A stretch of DNA of 64,000 nt from Yersinia mollaretii ATCC 43969 (lineage in GTDB: Bacteria > Pseudomonadota > Gammaproteobacteria > Enterobacterales > Enterobacteriaceae): assembly GCF_013282725.1 (NCBI RefSeq), contig NZ_CP054043.1:2418001-2482000 (forward strand), written 5' to 3'. Both the position numbers and the translations under genes were made by a program. Positions 29,128 to 40,253 of the stretch are shown here, piece after piece. The notes under the pieces were generated by a model. It saw only the letters and a list, made by a program, of their open reading frames with translations. It searched no databases and was not told the DNA's origin. Position 1 is the first letter of the stretch; every line of letters starts with the position of its first letter.

Positions 29128-29691
29128 ATGACCGCTACTGCACCTAATACAGCACAACAGCTTAAATATATTAAAGACAGTATCAAAACCATCCCCGATT
29201 ATCCAAAAGCGGGAATACTGTTTCGTGATGTGACCAGCTTGCTGGAAGATCCGTTAGCCTATGCCTCTAGCATCGAAATGCTGGTTGAGCGCTATCTGGA
29301 TAAAGGCGTGACCAAAGTAGTGGGTACAGAAGCCCGCGGCTTTTTGTTTGGTGCGCCAGTGGCTTTGGCTCTGGGTGTGGGTTTTGTTCCCGTACGCAAG
29401 CCGGGCAAGTTACCCCGTGCAACCATCAGCGAAAGCTATGAATTGGAGTACGGCACTGACAAACTCGAGATCCACACGGACAGCATTCAGCCGGGCGATA
29501 AGGTGTTGGTCATCGACGATTTGCTGGCTACCGGCGGAACCATCGAAGCAACGGTTAAGTTGATTCGTCGACTGGGTGGTGAAGTGACTGACGCGGCGTT
29601 TGTCATTGATTTGCCTGAACTTGGGGGCGAAGCTCGCCTCACTCAGCAAGGGATTACTTGCTACAGCCTGGTCTCCTTCAGCGGGCATTGA
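29128..29691 (+). CDS. apt: Adenine phosphoribosyltransferase
   Basis: This 187-residue type I phosphoribosyltransferase makes AMP from adenine and PRPP in purine salvage. The PRPP-binding motif is [16 protein letters not shown] (about residues 127-142), and the adenine hood region lies in [20 protein letters not shown]. Length fits the family (E. coli 183). dnaX follows after an 83-base gap with a GC-rich stem-loop. Confidence 0.96.
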   Translation: MTATAPNTAQQLKYIKDSIKTIPDYPKAGILFRDVTSLLEDPLAYASSIEMLVERYLDKGVTKVVGTEARGFLFGAPVALALGVGFVPVRKPGKLPRATISESYELEYGTDKLEIHTDSIQPGDKVLVIDDLLATGGTIEATVKLIRRLGGEVTDAAFVIDLPELGGEARLTQQGITCYSLVSFSGH

Positions 29692-29708
29692 TTGTATTGA
29701 AAATATCG

Positions 29709-29730
29709 GCCTCGCCGTCAGTGGCGAGGC
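29709..29730 (+). terminator. Stem-loop between apt and dnaX
   Basis: GCCTCGCC (29709-29716) pairs with GGCGAGGC (29723-29730) over a 6-base loop. The following TGTGTTAGC is a poor T-tract, so it could be a leaky terminator or attenuator between apt and dnaX. Confidence 0.4.
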
Positions 29731-29774
29731 TGTGTTAGCATGACCCTCTAGATTATCCAACTTCTCCGGTATTA

Positions 29775-31742
29775 ATGAGCTATCAGGCCCTTGCCCGTAA
29801 GTGGCGACCCCAAACGTTTGCAGATGTCGTTGGTCAGGAGCATGTTCTGACGGCGCTAGCCAATAGCCTTTCACTAGGACGAATTCATCACGCCTATCTA
29901 TTCTCCGGCACCCGTGGTGTTGGTAAGACCTCTATTGCGCGATTATTAGCCAAGGGGCTCAACTGCGAAACAGGCATTACCGCCACACCGTGCGGCACTT
30001 GCGCAAACTGCCTTGAGATCGAGCAAGGCCGTTTTGTTGATCTGATTGAGATAGATGCCGCCTCGCGGACGAAAGTCGAAGATACCCGAGAGTTGCTGGA
30101 TAATGTGCAATATGCCCCCGCCCGTGGCCGCTTCAAGGTCTATTTGATCGATGAAGTACATATGTTGTCGCGCCACAGTTTCAATGCGCTGTTAAAAACG
30201 CTTGAAGAGCCGCCAGCACATGTGAAGTTCCTGCTGGCGACAACGGATCCGCAGAAGTTGCCGGTGACTATCCTTTCCCGCTGTCTGCAATTCCACCTCA
30301 AAGTGATCGATGTTGAAGTTATCCGTGCGCTGCTAGAAAAGATATTGCAGCTCGAGCACATCAGTAGTGATGCTCGCGCATTGCAATTACTGGCGCGGGC
30401 TGCCGATGGCAGTATGCGTGATGCACTTAGCCTGACGGATCAAGCGGTTGCCATGGGTGATGGAAGCATCACGACTGCCACTGTCAGCCAGATGCTCGGC
30501 ACGTTGGATGATGAGCAACCGTTGGCGATTATCGAAGCTTTGGTCAGCGCTGATGGTGCGCGGGTGATGGCGCAGGTAGAACAAGCGGCATCACGTGGTG
30601 TCGATTGGGAAAACTTACTGGTTGAGACCTTAAGTTTGCTTCACCGTATTGCGATGGTGCAGTTGCTGCCATCCATGCTGGATAATCATTACGCGACGAT
30701 CGAGCCACGTTTACGTGAACTTGCTCGTACATTACCGCCTGCGGACATTCAACTCTATTATCAAACACTGCTAGTGGGCCGCAAAGAGCTGGCCTACGCA
30801 CCGGATCGCCGCATGGGGGTTGAAATGACCTTATTGCGGGCGCTGGCTTTTCACCCTAAAGCGATCATTGCTGAATCCCAGATTATACCCGCGTCAATGC
30901 CAGCAGCCACGGGCAACAGCGTGCCAGCCGCTCAGCGCGATCAAAACAGGCAAACTGTTCAAGCAGAGCCGCAGCAAGATGCCCCTCCACTCGGGGTTGC
31001 CGCGACAGTGAGTGCTCAGTTACCCGACTCTACCGCGCAGCTTCTTCAAGCGCGAACGCAGTTGCTGCGACAGTCGGGGACGACCACCACAAAAAAGAGT
31101 GAACCGGCGGCGTCAGGAAAAGCGCGGCCGGCAAATTCAGCACTTGAGCGCTTAGCGTCGGTGACTGAGCGTAGCCAGCAGCGGCTGGCCGCCAAATCCA
31201 CGGAAGAGAAGAAACCCGCGAAGAAAGAAGCTTATCGCTGGGTTGCACAAAATCAGCCTGATGCTGTCGTTGAGCCTGTAGCCACACCTAAGGCTCTGCG
31301 TTCGGCGTTAGAACATGAAAAAACGCCAGAGCTTTCGATGAAATTAGCTGAAGAAGCCATGGTGCGGGACCCTTGGGCGGCTGAGATCAATAAGCTACAA
31401 ATTCCCAAATTGGTGCAGCAACTTGCGCTGAATGCATTTAAAGAAGAAATAGAACCGGGTAATATTTGCCTTCACCTGCGTTCTGCTCAGCGCCACTTAA
31501 ATTCGCCATCGGCACAAAAGGCGCTGGCGGAGGCACTGAGTGAATTACAAGGCAACACGGTTACACTCACTGTTGTTGAAGATGATAATCCAGCGGAGCG
31601 TACCCCGTTGGAGTGGCGGCAGGCCATTTATGAAGAAAAACTGGCGCAAGCGCGTCAGTCAATTATCGCGGATAATAATATTCAGACACTGCGTCGTTTC
31701 TTCGACGCCGAGCTGGATGAAGAGAGTATCCGACCAGTTTAA
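29775..31742 (+). CDS. dnaX: DNA polymerase III subunits tau and gamma
   Basis: The 655-residue tau protein is the clamp-loader ATPase. Walker A is GTRGVGKTS (near residue 45), zinc cysteines lie in CGTCANC, Walker B is LIDEVHML, and the sensor region is LSRCLQFH. The C-terminal third is the linker and the DnaB/alpha-binding domains IV-V. A programmed -1 frameshift site at codons 439-441 should yield the shorter gamma form ending at 31102 (442 residues). ybaB and recR follow as in E. coli, probably in one transcript. Confidence 0.96.
   Translation: MSYQALARKWRPQTFADVVGQEHVLTALANSLSLGRIHHAYLFSGTRGVGKTSIARLLAKGLNCETGITATPCGTCANCLEIEQGRFVDLIEIDAASRTKVEDTRELLDNVQYAPARGRFKVYLIDEVHMLSRHSFNALLKTLEEPPAHVKFLLATTDPQKLPVTILSRCLQFHLKVIDVEVIRALLEKILQLEHISSDARALQLLARAADGSMRDALSLTDQAVAMGDGSITTATVSQMLGTLDDEQPLAIIEALVSADGARVMAQVEQAASRGVDWENLLVETLSLLHRIAMVQLLPSMLDNHYATIEPRLRELARTLPPADIQLYYQTLLVGRKELAYAPDRRMGVEMTLLRALAFHPKAIIAESQIIPASMPAATGNSVPAAQRDQNRQTVQAEPQQDAPPLGVAATVSAQLPDSTAQLLQARTQLLRQSGTTTTKKSEPAASGKARPANSALERLASVTERSQQRLAAKSTEEKKPAKKEAYRWVAQNQPDAVVEPVATPKALRSALEHEKTPELSMKLAEEAMVRDPWAAEINKLQIPKLVQQLALNAFKEEIEPGNICLHLRSAQRHLNSPSAQKALAEALSELQGNTVTLTVVEDDNPAERTPLEWRQAIYEEKLAQARQSIIADNNIQTLRRFFDAELDEESIRPV
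31076..31131 (+). promoter_or_regulatory. Programmed -1 ribosomal frameshift signal in dnaX
   Basis: The slippery heptamer A AAA AAG lies at 31091-31097 in frame (ACA AAA AAG AGT). A Shine-Dalgarno-like GGGGA (31076-31080) ends ten bases before it. A stem follows, pairing 31104-31112 with 31123-31131 (8 of 9 pairs, 10-base loop). In the -1 frame the ribosome reads GAG then TGA at 31100-31102, producing gamma. All three elements match the E. coli arrangement. Confidence 0.92.
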
Positions 31743-31788
31743 CCGCTGCGATAAGTGCATGGTGCACTGACGCGGCCCCTTGCTATGA

Positions 31789-32129
<341 letters not shown>

Positions 32130-32130
<1 letters not shown>

Positions 32131-32735
32131 TGCAAACCAGTCCACTCCTTGAATCATTAATGGAGGCGTTGCGCTGCTTGCCGGGTGTTGGCCCGAAATC
32201 AGCGCAACGTATGGCATTCCAGCTGCTACAGCGTGACCGTAGCGGTGGAATGCGCTTGGCACAGTCTTTGACCCGTGCGATGTCCGAAATCGGCCACTGT
32301 GCTGACTGCCGTACATTTACCGAGCAAGACCGCTGCACTATTTGCTCCAATCCTCGTCGTCAGCAAAATGGCCAAATCTGTGTGGTCGAAAGCCCAGCAG
32401 ATATCCATGCTATCGAACAAACTGGCCAATTTGGTGGGCGCTATTTTGTACTCATGGGGCATTTATCCCCTATGGATGGCATTGGTCCGGGTGATATTGG
32501 TTTGGATTTGCTAGAAAAACGGCTTGAATCTGAAACCATTACGGAAGTTATTCTGGCAACCAACCCGACTGTCGAGGGGGATGCCACTGCCAACTATATC
32601 GGCCAAATGTGTGGTCAGTATGGGGTATTAGCCAGCCGGATTGCACATGGTGTACCAGTCGGCGGCGAGCTGGAAATGGTTGATGGTACGACACTATCCC
32701 ATTCATTAGCCGGGCGTAATCCCATTAAGTATTAA
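32130..32735 (+). CDS. recR: Recombination mediator RecR
   Basis: This 201-residue protein has a helix-hairpin-helix ([14 protein letters not shown], residues 16-29), a Cys4 zinc finger ([16 protein letters not shown], near 57-72) and a Toprim domain ([13 protein letters not shown]). With RecO and RecF it loads RecA on SSB-coated gaps. The ATG overlaps the ybaB stop (TAATG), so the pair is translationally coupled. Confidence 0.96.
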
Positions 32736-32844
32736 TCTCATGCCATCGTGCGGGCGATTGTTTTGTTATTGATTATCATATGAATAATTTTATTTGTGAT
32801 ACTCAATGAATCGCCCCTGATTCTCTGTTTTTTCTGTATTGAGA

Positions 32845-32873
32845 CTTGAAACCCCCTCCTATTGGCCCCACTT
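32845..32873 (+). promoter_or_regulatory. Sigma-32 heat-shock promoter of htpG
   Basis: CTTGAAA (32845-32851) and CCCCACTT (32866-32873) are separated by 14 bases, matching the RpoH consensus CTTGAAA-N11-16-CCCCATNT. The promoter lies about 110 bases before the htpG ATG. Confidence 0.88.
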
Positions 32874-32898
32874 AATCCTCATTGTTCGATTTTATCTG

Positions 32899-32952
32899 TA
32901 CCCGTCATCTTTCAAGTTTGCCGCTCTCCTGCACCTTGAAATCTATTGGGTA
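32899..32952. repeat. Short palindromic repeat in the htpG leader
   Basis: TACCC (32899) and GGGTA (to 32952) flank an imperfect inverted repeat containing TTTCAAG on the left and CTTGAAA on the right. It resembles the small dispersed palindromes with TTCAAGTTGC-type cores that I recall from Yersinia and Serratia genomes. It lies in the transcribed leader between the heat-shock promoter and htpG. Confidence 0.4.
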
Positions 32953-32983
32953 TGACTATCGGTAATTTGGATTGAGGTAATTA

Positions 32984-34858
32984 ATGAGTATGAAAGGCCA
33001 AGAAACCCGTGGATTCCAGTCTGAAGTTAAACAACTTCTCCATTTGATGATTCACTCGCTCTACTCCAATAAAGAAATTTTCTTGCGCGAGCTGATCTCC
33101 AATGCCTCTGATGCGGCAGATAAATTGCGTTTCCGCGCGCTGTCTCACCCTGAGTTGTTCGAAGGTGACGGCGAGCTGCGTGTACGTTTATCTTTTGATA
33201 AAGAAAAACGGACTTTGACCCTAAGTGATAACGGCATCGGTATGAGCCGTGAAGAAGTCATAGATAATCTCGGTACTATCGCGAAATCAGGGACCAAAGC
33301 ATTCCTTGAGTCTATTGGTTCAGATCAAGCCAAAGATAGCCAACTCATTGGTCAGTTTGGTGTTGGTTTCTATTCTGCCTTCATCGTGGCGGATAAAGTC
33401 ACTGTGCGCACCCGGGCTGCCGGTGCCCCAGCGGATGCTGGCGTGTTCTGGGAATCAGAAGGTGAGGGCGATTACACCATTGCCGATATCACCAAAGAGG
33501 AGCGTGGTACTGAAATTACCCTGCACCTGCGTGAAGGTGAAGACGAATATCTTGACGATTGGCGTCTGCGTTCTGTTATCAGCAAATACTCAGACCATAT
33601 TGCGTTACCGGTTGAAGTTCAAAGTGAAAATGAAGAAGACGGCACCATTACCTGGGAGAAAATCAACAAAGCTCAGGCATTGTGGACCTGCAATAAAGCC
33701 GATATCACGGACGACGAATACAAAGCATTTTATAAGCATATCGCCCATGACTTTACCGATCCCTTAATCTGGAGCCACAACCGCGTCGAAGGTAAGCAGG
33801 AGTACACCAGCTTGTTGTATATCCCGGCACAAGCTCCGTGGGATATGTGGAATCGTGATCACAAGCATGGCTTGAAACTTTACGTTCAGCGCGTATTCAT
33901 CATGGATGACGCAGAGCAGTTCATGCCGAACTACCTACGGTTTGTTCGTGGCTTAATCGATTCTAATGATCTACCGCTCAACGTCTCGCGAGAGATTCTG
34001 CAAGATAGCCGTGTGACTCAGAATCTACGCAGTGCGTTGACCAAACGTGTGCTGCAAATGCTGGAGAAACTGGCTAAAGACGATGCTGAAAAATATCAGC
34101 AGTTCTGGCAGCAGTTTGGCATGGCGCTGAAAGAGGGGCCGGCTGAAGACGGTAGCAATAAAGAAACCATCGCCAAGTTACTGCGCTTTGCTTCAACACA
34201 CACTGACAGCTCAGCACAGACGGTGTCATTGGAAGAGTATGTCAGCCGTATGACCGAAGGGCAGGAGAAGATCTATTACATCACTGCTGACAGCTATGCG
34301 GCGGCGAAGAACAGCCCACATTTGGAACTGTTCCGCAAAAAAGGCATTGAAGTTCTACTGCTATCCGATCGTATTGATGAATGGATGATGAGTTACCTGA
34401 CTGAATTTGACGGCAAGATTTTCCAGTCAGTCAGTAAAGCTGATGATTCGCTGAATAAGCTGGCAGATGAAGAGCGCCCAGAGCAGCAAGAAGCTGACAA
34501 AGCACTGGAGCCATTCGTCGAGCGTGTTAAAACCCTGCTGGGTGAGCGAGTGAAGGATGTGCGTCTGACACATCGCCTGACCGATACACCGGCAATTGTC
34601 ACGACAGACGCCGATGAGATGAGTACGCAGATGGCGAAATTATTCGCCGCTGCGGGTCAGCAAGCGCCTGAAGTGAAGTACATTTTCGAACTGAATCCAG
34701 AACATGGCTTAGTAAAACGAGCTGCTGATGTGACGGACGACGCCCAGTTTGCTGAATGGGTAGAGTTATTGCTGGATCAAGCGCTGTTAGCTGAGCGGGG
34801 AACACTAGATGACCCTAACCAGTTCATTCGCAGAATGAATCAGTTATTAACGGCTTAA
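32984..34858 (+). CDS. htpG: Hsp90-family chaperone HtpG
   Basis: This 624-residue ATP-dependent chaperone has the GHKL ATPase motifs [21 protein letters not shown] and [11 protein letters not shown] in the first 130 residues, then the middle and C-terminal dimer domains. It helps late folding and remodelling of client proteins with DnaK. The ATG at 32984 lies behind TTGAGG; the ATG at 32990 would match the E. coli start exactly and cannot be excluded. A heat-shock promoter lies upstream and a strong terminator downstream. Confidence 0.97.
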   Translation: MSMKGQETRGFQSEVKQLLHLMIHSLYSNKEIFLRELISNASDAADKLRFRALSHPELFEGDGELRVRLSFDKEKRTLTLSDNGIGMSREEVIDNLGTIAKSGTKAFLESIGSDQAKDSQLIGQFGVGFYSAFIVADKVTVRTRAAGAPADAGVFWESEGEGDYTIADITKEERGTEITLHLREGEDEYLDDWRLRSVISKYSDHIALPVEVQSENEEDGTITWEKINKAQALWTCNKADITDDEYKAFYKHIAHDFTDPLIWSHNRVEGKQEYTSLLYIPAQAPWDMWNRDHKHGLKLYVQRVFIMDDAEQFMPNYLRFVRGLIDSNDLPLNVSREILQDSRVTQNLRSALTKRVLQMLEKLAKDDAEKYQQFWQQFGMALKEGPAEDGSNKETIAKLLRFASTHTDSSAQTVSLEEYVSRMTEGQEKIYYITADSYAAAKNSPHLELFRKKGIEVLLLSDRIDEWMMSYLTEFDGKIFQSVSKADDSLNKLADEERPEQQEADKALEPFVERVKTLLGERVKDVRLTHRLTDTPAIVTTDADEMSTQMAKLFAAAGQQAPEVKYIFELNPEHGLVKRAADVTDDAQFAEWVELLLDQALLAERGTLDDPNQFIRRMNQLLTA

Positions 34859-34870
34859 TTGCGTCATGAG

Positions 34871-34908
34871 AACGTCTCTGGCATTTAGTTCGCCAGAGAC
34901 GTTTTTTT
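34871..34908 (+). terminator. Intrinsic terminator of htpG
   Basis: AACGTCTCTGGC (34871-34882) pairs with GCCAGAGACGTT (34892-34903), running into a tract of seven Ts. Confidence 0.95.
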
Positions 34909-35048
34909 ATTTATTTCAGCATCTTATATTATATTATCCACTTGGTGCTACTGAACCCATCCCGCCAATCCACCTCGCACTCCTTGAGCCAACCCCCCTG
35001 AAAATGGTATGGTTGTTCGTTTTCCGCATTTTCGTTTTATTTAAGTAA

Positions 35049-35732
<684 letters not shown>

Positions 35733-35750
35733 TTCTGAATGGTAAGATAG

Positions 35751-35782
35751 CGAAGGCGGCCTGAGGTCGCCTTTCGTATTTT
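35751..35782 (+). terminator. Intrinsic terminator of adk
   Basis: A stem based on AAGGCG-GCC and GGT-CGCCTT (about 35753-35774) is followed by TCGTATTTT. The pairing has one mismatch. Confidence 0.75.
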
Positions 35783-35850
35783 ACGGATCTTATTGAAAGT
35801 TTAATGATTAGCTCGAATAATACGCGTGAAAGCCAAACAAGGACTTGTGC

Positions 35851-36813
35851 ATGATGCAAACTAAGCTCGGTGTACTGATGGTCAATCTGGGGACACCAGA
35901 TGCTCCTACGTCGCAAGCGGTCAAACGCTATCTGGCTGAGTTCCTGAGTGACCGCAGGGTTGTTGACACATCCCCATTGCTTTGGTGGCCTCTATTACGC
36001 GGTGTCATTCTGCCAATTCGATCGCCTCGTGTCGCCAAACTCTATCAATCCGTTTGGATGGAAGAGGGTTCACCTTTATTGGTCTATAGCCGGCGGCAAC
36101 AGAAAGCGTTGGCGGCGCGTATGCCAGATATTCCTGTCGAGTTAGGGATGAGCTACGGCTCGCCAAATCTGCCAGATGCTATTGATAAACTGCTCGCGCA
36201 AGGTGTGACTAAATTGGTGGTATTGCCGCTTTATCCGCAATACTCCTGCTCAACCAGCGCCGCTGTTTGGGATGCTGTTGCTCGGATTCTGAAAGGATAT
36301 CGCCGCTTACCCTCAGTTTCGTTTATTCGCGATTATGCGGAGCACCCAACTTATATTTCAGCATTAAAACAAAGTGTTGAACGCTCTTTTGCACAACATG
36401 GTAAGCCAGACCGGTTAGTGATGTCATTTCATGGCATTCCTAAGCGCTATGCCCAATTGGGTGATGACTATCCTATCCGTTGTGAAGAGACCAGCCGCGC
36501 GTTACAGGCTGAACTAACACTGCCGCCAGAACAAATCATGATGACATATCAATCTCGATTTGGCCGTGAACCTTGGCTCACCCCCTATACCGACGAAACA
36601 TTAAAAAACCTGCCTGCTCAGGGAGTTGAACATATTCAACTCATCTGCCCTGGCTTCTCTGCCGATTGTCTAGAAACTCTAGAAGAGATCAAAGAGCAAA
36701 ATCGCGAAATTTTCTTGCATGCGGGGGGCAAAAAGTTCGAATATATCCCAGCGCTGAATGATGACGTAGGGCATATAGACCTTTTAGAACAATTAGTTAG
36801 AGAGTATATGTAG
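35851..36813 (+). CDS. hemH: Ferrochelatase
   Basis: This 320-residue enzyme inserts Fe2+ into protoporphyrin IX, the last step of haem synthesis. The catalytic His lies in [10 protein letters not shown] and the acidic metal-path residues in CLETLEEI. I use the ATG at 35851, seven bases behind AAGGA, giving the exact E. coli length. A GTG at 35845 is also in frame but close to the ribosome site. In Yersinia hemH marks the left border of the O-antigen locus, which begins directly downstream here. Confidence 0.95.
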   Translation: MMQTKLGVLMVNLGTPDAPTSQAVKRYLAEFLSDRRVVDTSPLLWWPLLRGVILPIRSPRVAKLYQSVWMEEGSPLLVYSRRQQKALAARMPDIPVELGMSYGSPNLPDAIDKLLAQGVTKLVVLPLYPQYSCSTSAAVWDAVARILKGYRRLPSVSFIRDYAEHPTYISALKQSVERSFAQHGKPDRLVMSFHGIPKRYAQLGDDYPIRCEETSRALQAELTLPPEQIMMTYQSRFGREPWLTPYTDETLKNLPAQGVEHIQLICPGFSADCLETLEEIKEQNREIFLHAGGKKFEYIPALNDDVGHIDLLEQLVREYM

Positions 36814-37382
36814 TGTTAATGGTTGGATAATCAAACAGCTACGATATTGATTTTTATTGAAATAATTGCATATGAATAAATGCCCCTCTAATCTAATAAA
36901 GTAGAATGATGTTTTTCTATTTTTGAAATCAGAATAAACCGAATTGATATTTTTATAATCTAGTGTAGGAAATTAGTTGTGTATTGAGAAATGTTCAAGA
37001 ATGATATGTTTCACATTTTTCTTGTAATGATAGGTTATATGTTAGAAAATTAGCCATAATATTAGTACTTAGTAGCTATTTTTGCTTAACTGAAAATGCG
37101 GTGAGTTTTTTTCATCTCTTTTGGTCAGGCCAGTAGGTTACATAAATGCAGGTGCTACGTGGTGTTACATGCCTATGTTATTTATCAGTGCATTGGTTAC
37201 TGCAAGCCAAGGGCGGTAGCATTGCTTTTAATCTAGTGAATTTATCTAGCCATTGATATTTTCGTAACAACTAAGTTTTATAATTAATTTATTTCATTTC
37301 ACTTTAATCTCAGCTTAAATAATCTATTTTGAGATGATATAAAAACATTCCCCACTAAATCTATTTTAGTCAGGCTTAAAAT
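36814..37382. other. hemH-ddhD intergenic region with O-antigen promoter region
   Basis: These 569 AT-rich bases hold no gene I can support. The JUMPStart/ops element lies at 37186-37222, so the operon promoter must lie upstream of it. The last 160 bases form the leader of ddhD. Confidence 0.7.
37186..37222 (+). promoter_or_regulatory. JUMPStart element with ops (RfaH recruitment), unit 1
   Basis: The sequence starts CAGTGCATTGG and ends with the ops core GGCGGTAGCAT (37212-37222). RfaH binds ops on the paused polymerase and lets it read long, weakly translated surface-polysaccharide operons. It precedes the whole ddhD-wzz unit. Confidence 0.92.
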
Positions 37383-38366
37383 ATGCCCTTCAATATAAAG
37401 CTACAACCATCAGGAGTTATTTTTGATGCTGAAGGATCTAAAACGATCTTAGATTCAGCTTTAGAAAATAACATCAATATCGAATATGGTTGCAAAGATG
37501 GTACCTGCGGTTCCTGTAAGGCAAAGTTAATTTCTGGTGAAATAGAACAGGATGATAATACGTCTTTGACCAATGAGGATGTTTCTAACGGATTTATTCT
37601 TACTTGTTGTTCCAAACCTAAAAGTGATATAGAAATCAATGTAAAATATTATCCAGAGCTAAGTCATATAACGGAAAAAACGTATCCATGTAAACTCGAT
37701 AATATTGAATTTATTGGCAATGATATAGCCATTCTAACATTACGCTTACCTCCAGCATCTAAGATAGAATATTTGTCAGGTCAATTTATTGATTTAATCA
37801 TTAATGGTCAGAGACGTAGTTATTCTATTGCTAATGCACCCGATAAAAAAATCGAGTTACATATAAGAAAAGTCCCAAATGGTCTTTTCAGCGAAATCAT
37901 TTTTAATGAGCTTAAGCTACAGCAGCTTCTTCGCATTGAGGGCCCGCAAGGCACGTTTTTTGTCCGCGATAATAGCCGACCGCTCATCTTCTTAGCGGGA
38001 GGGACGGGCTTCGCACCGGTTAAGGCAATGGTTGAGGAACTCATAAGTAAGAATGATAAACGTCCCATTCATATTTACTGGGGAATGCCTGAAAGCAAAC
38101 TTTTCTATTCTGATATAGCCCAAAAATGGGTGGCAGAATATCCACATATTCAATATGTCCCTGTAGTTTCGGGGGAAGATAGATCTTGGCATGGTCAAAC
38201 AGGGTTCGTTCATAAGGCTGTTATTAACGATTTCCCTGAGCTAAGTCACTACAGTATTTATGCTTGTGGTTCACTTGCTATGATCTCAGCCGCACATCAG
38301 GAATTTATTCAATATGGACTGGCTGAAGACCAATTCTTCTCTGACGCCTTTGTACCATCAAAGTAA
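37383..38366 (+). CDS. ddhD: CDP-6-deoxy-delta-3,4-glucoseen reductase (E3)
   Basis: This 327-residue flavoprotein has a plant-type [2Fe-2S] domain at the N-terminus ([12 protein letters not shown] with a fourth Cys in LTCCSK), a FAD domain ([10 protein letters not shown]) and an NAD domain ([12 protein letters not shown]). It supplies electrons to DdhC for C-3 deoxygenation in the synthesis of CDP-3,6-dideoxyhexoses. It is the first gene of the O-antigen cluster, as in Y. pseudotuberculosis. It is probably cytoplasmic. Confidence 0.95.
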   Translation: MPFNIKLQPSGVIFDAEGSKTILDSALENNINIEYGCKDGTCGSCKAKLISGEIEQDDNTSLTNEDVSNGFILTCCSKPKSDIEINVKYYPELSHITEKTYPCKLDNIEFIGNDIAILTLRLPPASKIEYLSGQFIDLIINGQRRSYSIANAPDKKIELHIRKVPNGLFSEIIFNELKLQQLLRIEGPQGTFFVRDNSRPLIFLAGGTGFAPVKAMVEELISKNDKRPIHIYWGMPESKLFYSDIAQKWVAEYPHIQYVPVVSGEDRSWHGQTGFVHKAVINDFPELSHYSIYACGSLAMISAAHQEFIQYGLAEDQFFSDAFVPSK

Positions 38367-38383
38367 TTAATATGGAGAGTAAA

Positions 38384-39157
38384 GTGAAAGCAGTTATTCT
38401 TGCCGGTGGTTTAGGTACTCGTCTTAGTGAAGAAACGGTAGTTAAACCGAAACCGATGGTAGAGATCGGTGGGATGCCTATTTTATGGCACATTATGAAA
38501 CTTTACTCTGCTTATGGGATTAATGATTTTATCATCTGCTGTGGTTACAAAGGCTATGTAATAAAAGAATATTTCGCTAATTACTTTATGCATATGTCCG
38601 ATATCACTTTCTCTATGCGTGATAATGAAATGAAAGTACATCACAAACGAGTAGAACCGTGGAATGTCACACTTGTTGATACTGGTGAACATTCAATGAC
38701 CGGTGGTCGTTTGAAGCGTGTCAAGGATTATGTAAAAGATGATGAGGCGTTTTGCTTCACTTATGGTGATGGTGTTAGTGACGTTAATATTGCTGAATTA
38801 ATTGAATTCCATAAAAACCATGGCAAGCAAGCAACATTAACTGCTACTTATCCACCAGGCCGCTTTGGTGCATTGGATATTCAGAATCAGCAGGTACGTA
38901 GCTTTAAAGAAAAACCGAAAGGTGATGGTGCATTGATCAATGGTGGATATTTTGTTTTATCACCTAAAGTAATCGATCTTATTGATGGTGATAAATCAAC
39001 TTGGGAACAAGAACCATTAATGACGTTAGCTGAACAAGGTGAGTTAATGGCTTTTGAACATACCGGTTTTTGGCAGCCAATGGATACCTTACGCGACAAA
39101 GTCTACCTGCATGAATTATGGGAAGCGGGTCGAGCTCCTTGGAAAGTCTGGGAATAA
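38384..39157 (+). CDS. ddhA: Glucose-1-phosphate cytidylyltransferase
   Basis: The enzyme makes CDP-glucose from CTP and glucose-1-phosphate, the entry step to 3,6-dideoxyhexoses. The nucleotide-binding motif is [13 protein letters not shown] and the sugar-site residues include KPMVEIGG. I prefer the GTG at 38384 (VKAVILAGG), with GGAG six bases upstream, because it gives the family's 257 residues. An ATG at 38372 would add four residues and lacks a ribosome site. It lies 17 bases behind ddhD and five before ddhB. Confidence 0.93.
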   Translation: MKAVILAGGLGTRLSEETVVKPKPMVEIGGMPILWHIMKLYSAYGINDFIICCGYKGYVIKEYFANYFMHMSDITFSMRDNEMKVHHKRVEPWNVTLVDTGEHSMTGGRLKRVKDYVKDDEAFCFTYGDGVSDVNIAELIEFHKNHGKQATLTATYPPGRFGALDIQNQQVRSFKEKPKGDGALINGGYFVLSPKVIDLIDGDKSTWEQEPLMTLAEQGELMAFEHTGFWQPMDTLRDKVYLHELWEAGRAPWKVWE

Positions 39158-39162
39158 ATATC

Positions 39163-40236
39163 ATGATTGATAAACGCTTTTGGCAAGGTAAACGTGTTTT
39201 TATTACCGGACACACTGGTTTTAAAGGGGGGTGGTTGAGCCTATGGCTGCAAAACATGGGAGCAACGGTAAAAGGCTATGCTCTGGTTGCACCAACCGAG
39301 CCAAGTCTGTTCGAAACCGCACGCATTGCCGATGGTATGATTTCGGAAGTGGGTGATATTCGTAATTATGACCAGCTACTAAAATCAATTAGCGACTTTA
39401 AACCTGAAATTGTTTTCCATATGGCCGCGCAACCTTTAGTGCGATTATCCTACTCAGAACCCGTTGAGACATACTCTACTAATGTGATGGGTACTGTTTA
39501 TCTGCTAGAAGCTCTTCGGCATGTTGGTGGTACCAAAGCCATTATTAATATCACCAGCGATAAATGTTACGACAATAAAGAATGGGTTTGGGGATACCGT
39601 GAAAATGAAGCTATGGGAGGATATGATCCCTATTCAAACAGCAAAGGTTGTGCCGAGTTAGTCACATCTTCCTACCGAAACTCCTTCTTTAACCCTGCTA
39701 AATACGGGCAGCATGGTACAGCATTAGCAACTGTGCGTGCTGGTAATGTGATTGGTGGCGGAGATTGGGCATTAGATCGTGTCGTCCCTGATATTTTACG
39801 TGCATTCGAAAGATCATCGCCGGTTATTATTCGCAACCCACATGCAATTCGCCCATGGCAGCATGTGCTAGAACCCCTATCTGGTTATTTGTTGCTGGCA
39901 CAAAAAATGTATTGTGAAGGAGCCAAATTTGCTGATGGTTGGAATTTTGGACCTAATGATACCGATGCAACACCAGTACAGAATATCGTAGAGAAAATGG
40001 TGTCATTCTGGGGGCAAGATGCCAGTTGGCAGTTAGACGGCAATGAGCATCCTCATGAAGCACACTATTTGAAACTTGATTGTTCTAAAGCAAAAATGCA
40101 ATTAGGTTGGCACCCTCGATGGAGTCTCGATACAACATTAGCTCGTATTGTTGACTGGCATCAGGCTTGGCTGTCAGATACTGACATGCATGATTACAGT
40201 ATTAACGAAATTAATAGCTACATGAACACTAAATGA
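39163..40236 (+). CDS. ddhB: CDP-glucose 4,6-dehydratase
   Basis: This 357-residue short-chain dehydrogenase/reductase has the NAD motif TGHTGFKGGW and the catalytic YDPYSNSKG (Tyr-xxx-Lys). It converts CDP-glucose to CDP-4-keto-6-deoxyglucose. The start is the ATG at 39163 (MIDKRFWQGKR), right behind ddhA. A longer frame from 39118 would overlap ddhA and is rejected. Confidence 0.95.
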   Translation: MIDKRFWQGKRVFITGHTGFKGGWLSLWLQNMGATVKGYALVAPTEPSLFETARIADGMISEVGDIRNYDQLLKSISDFKPEIVFHMAAQPLVRLSYSEPVETYSTNVMGTVYLLEALRHVGGTKAIINITSDKCYDNKEWVWGYRENEAMGGYDPYSNSKGCAELVTSSYRNSFFNPAKYGQHGTALATVRAGNVIGGGDWALDRVVPDILRAFERSSPVIIRNPHAIRPWQHVLEPLSGYLLLAQKMYCEGAKFADGWNFGPNDTDATPVQNIVEKMVSFWGQDASWQLDGNEHPHEAHYLKLDCSKAKMQLGWHPRWSLDTTLARIVDWHQAWLSDTDMHDYSINEINSYMNTK

Positions 40237-40253
40237 TTTGAGGTCATAGATAA

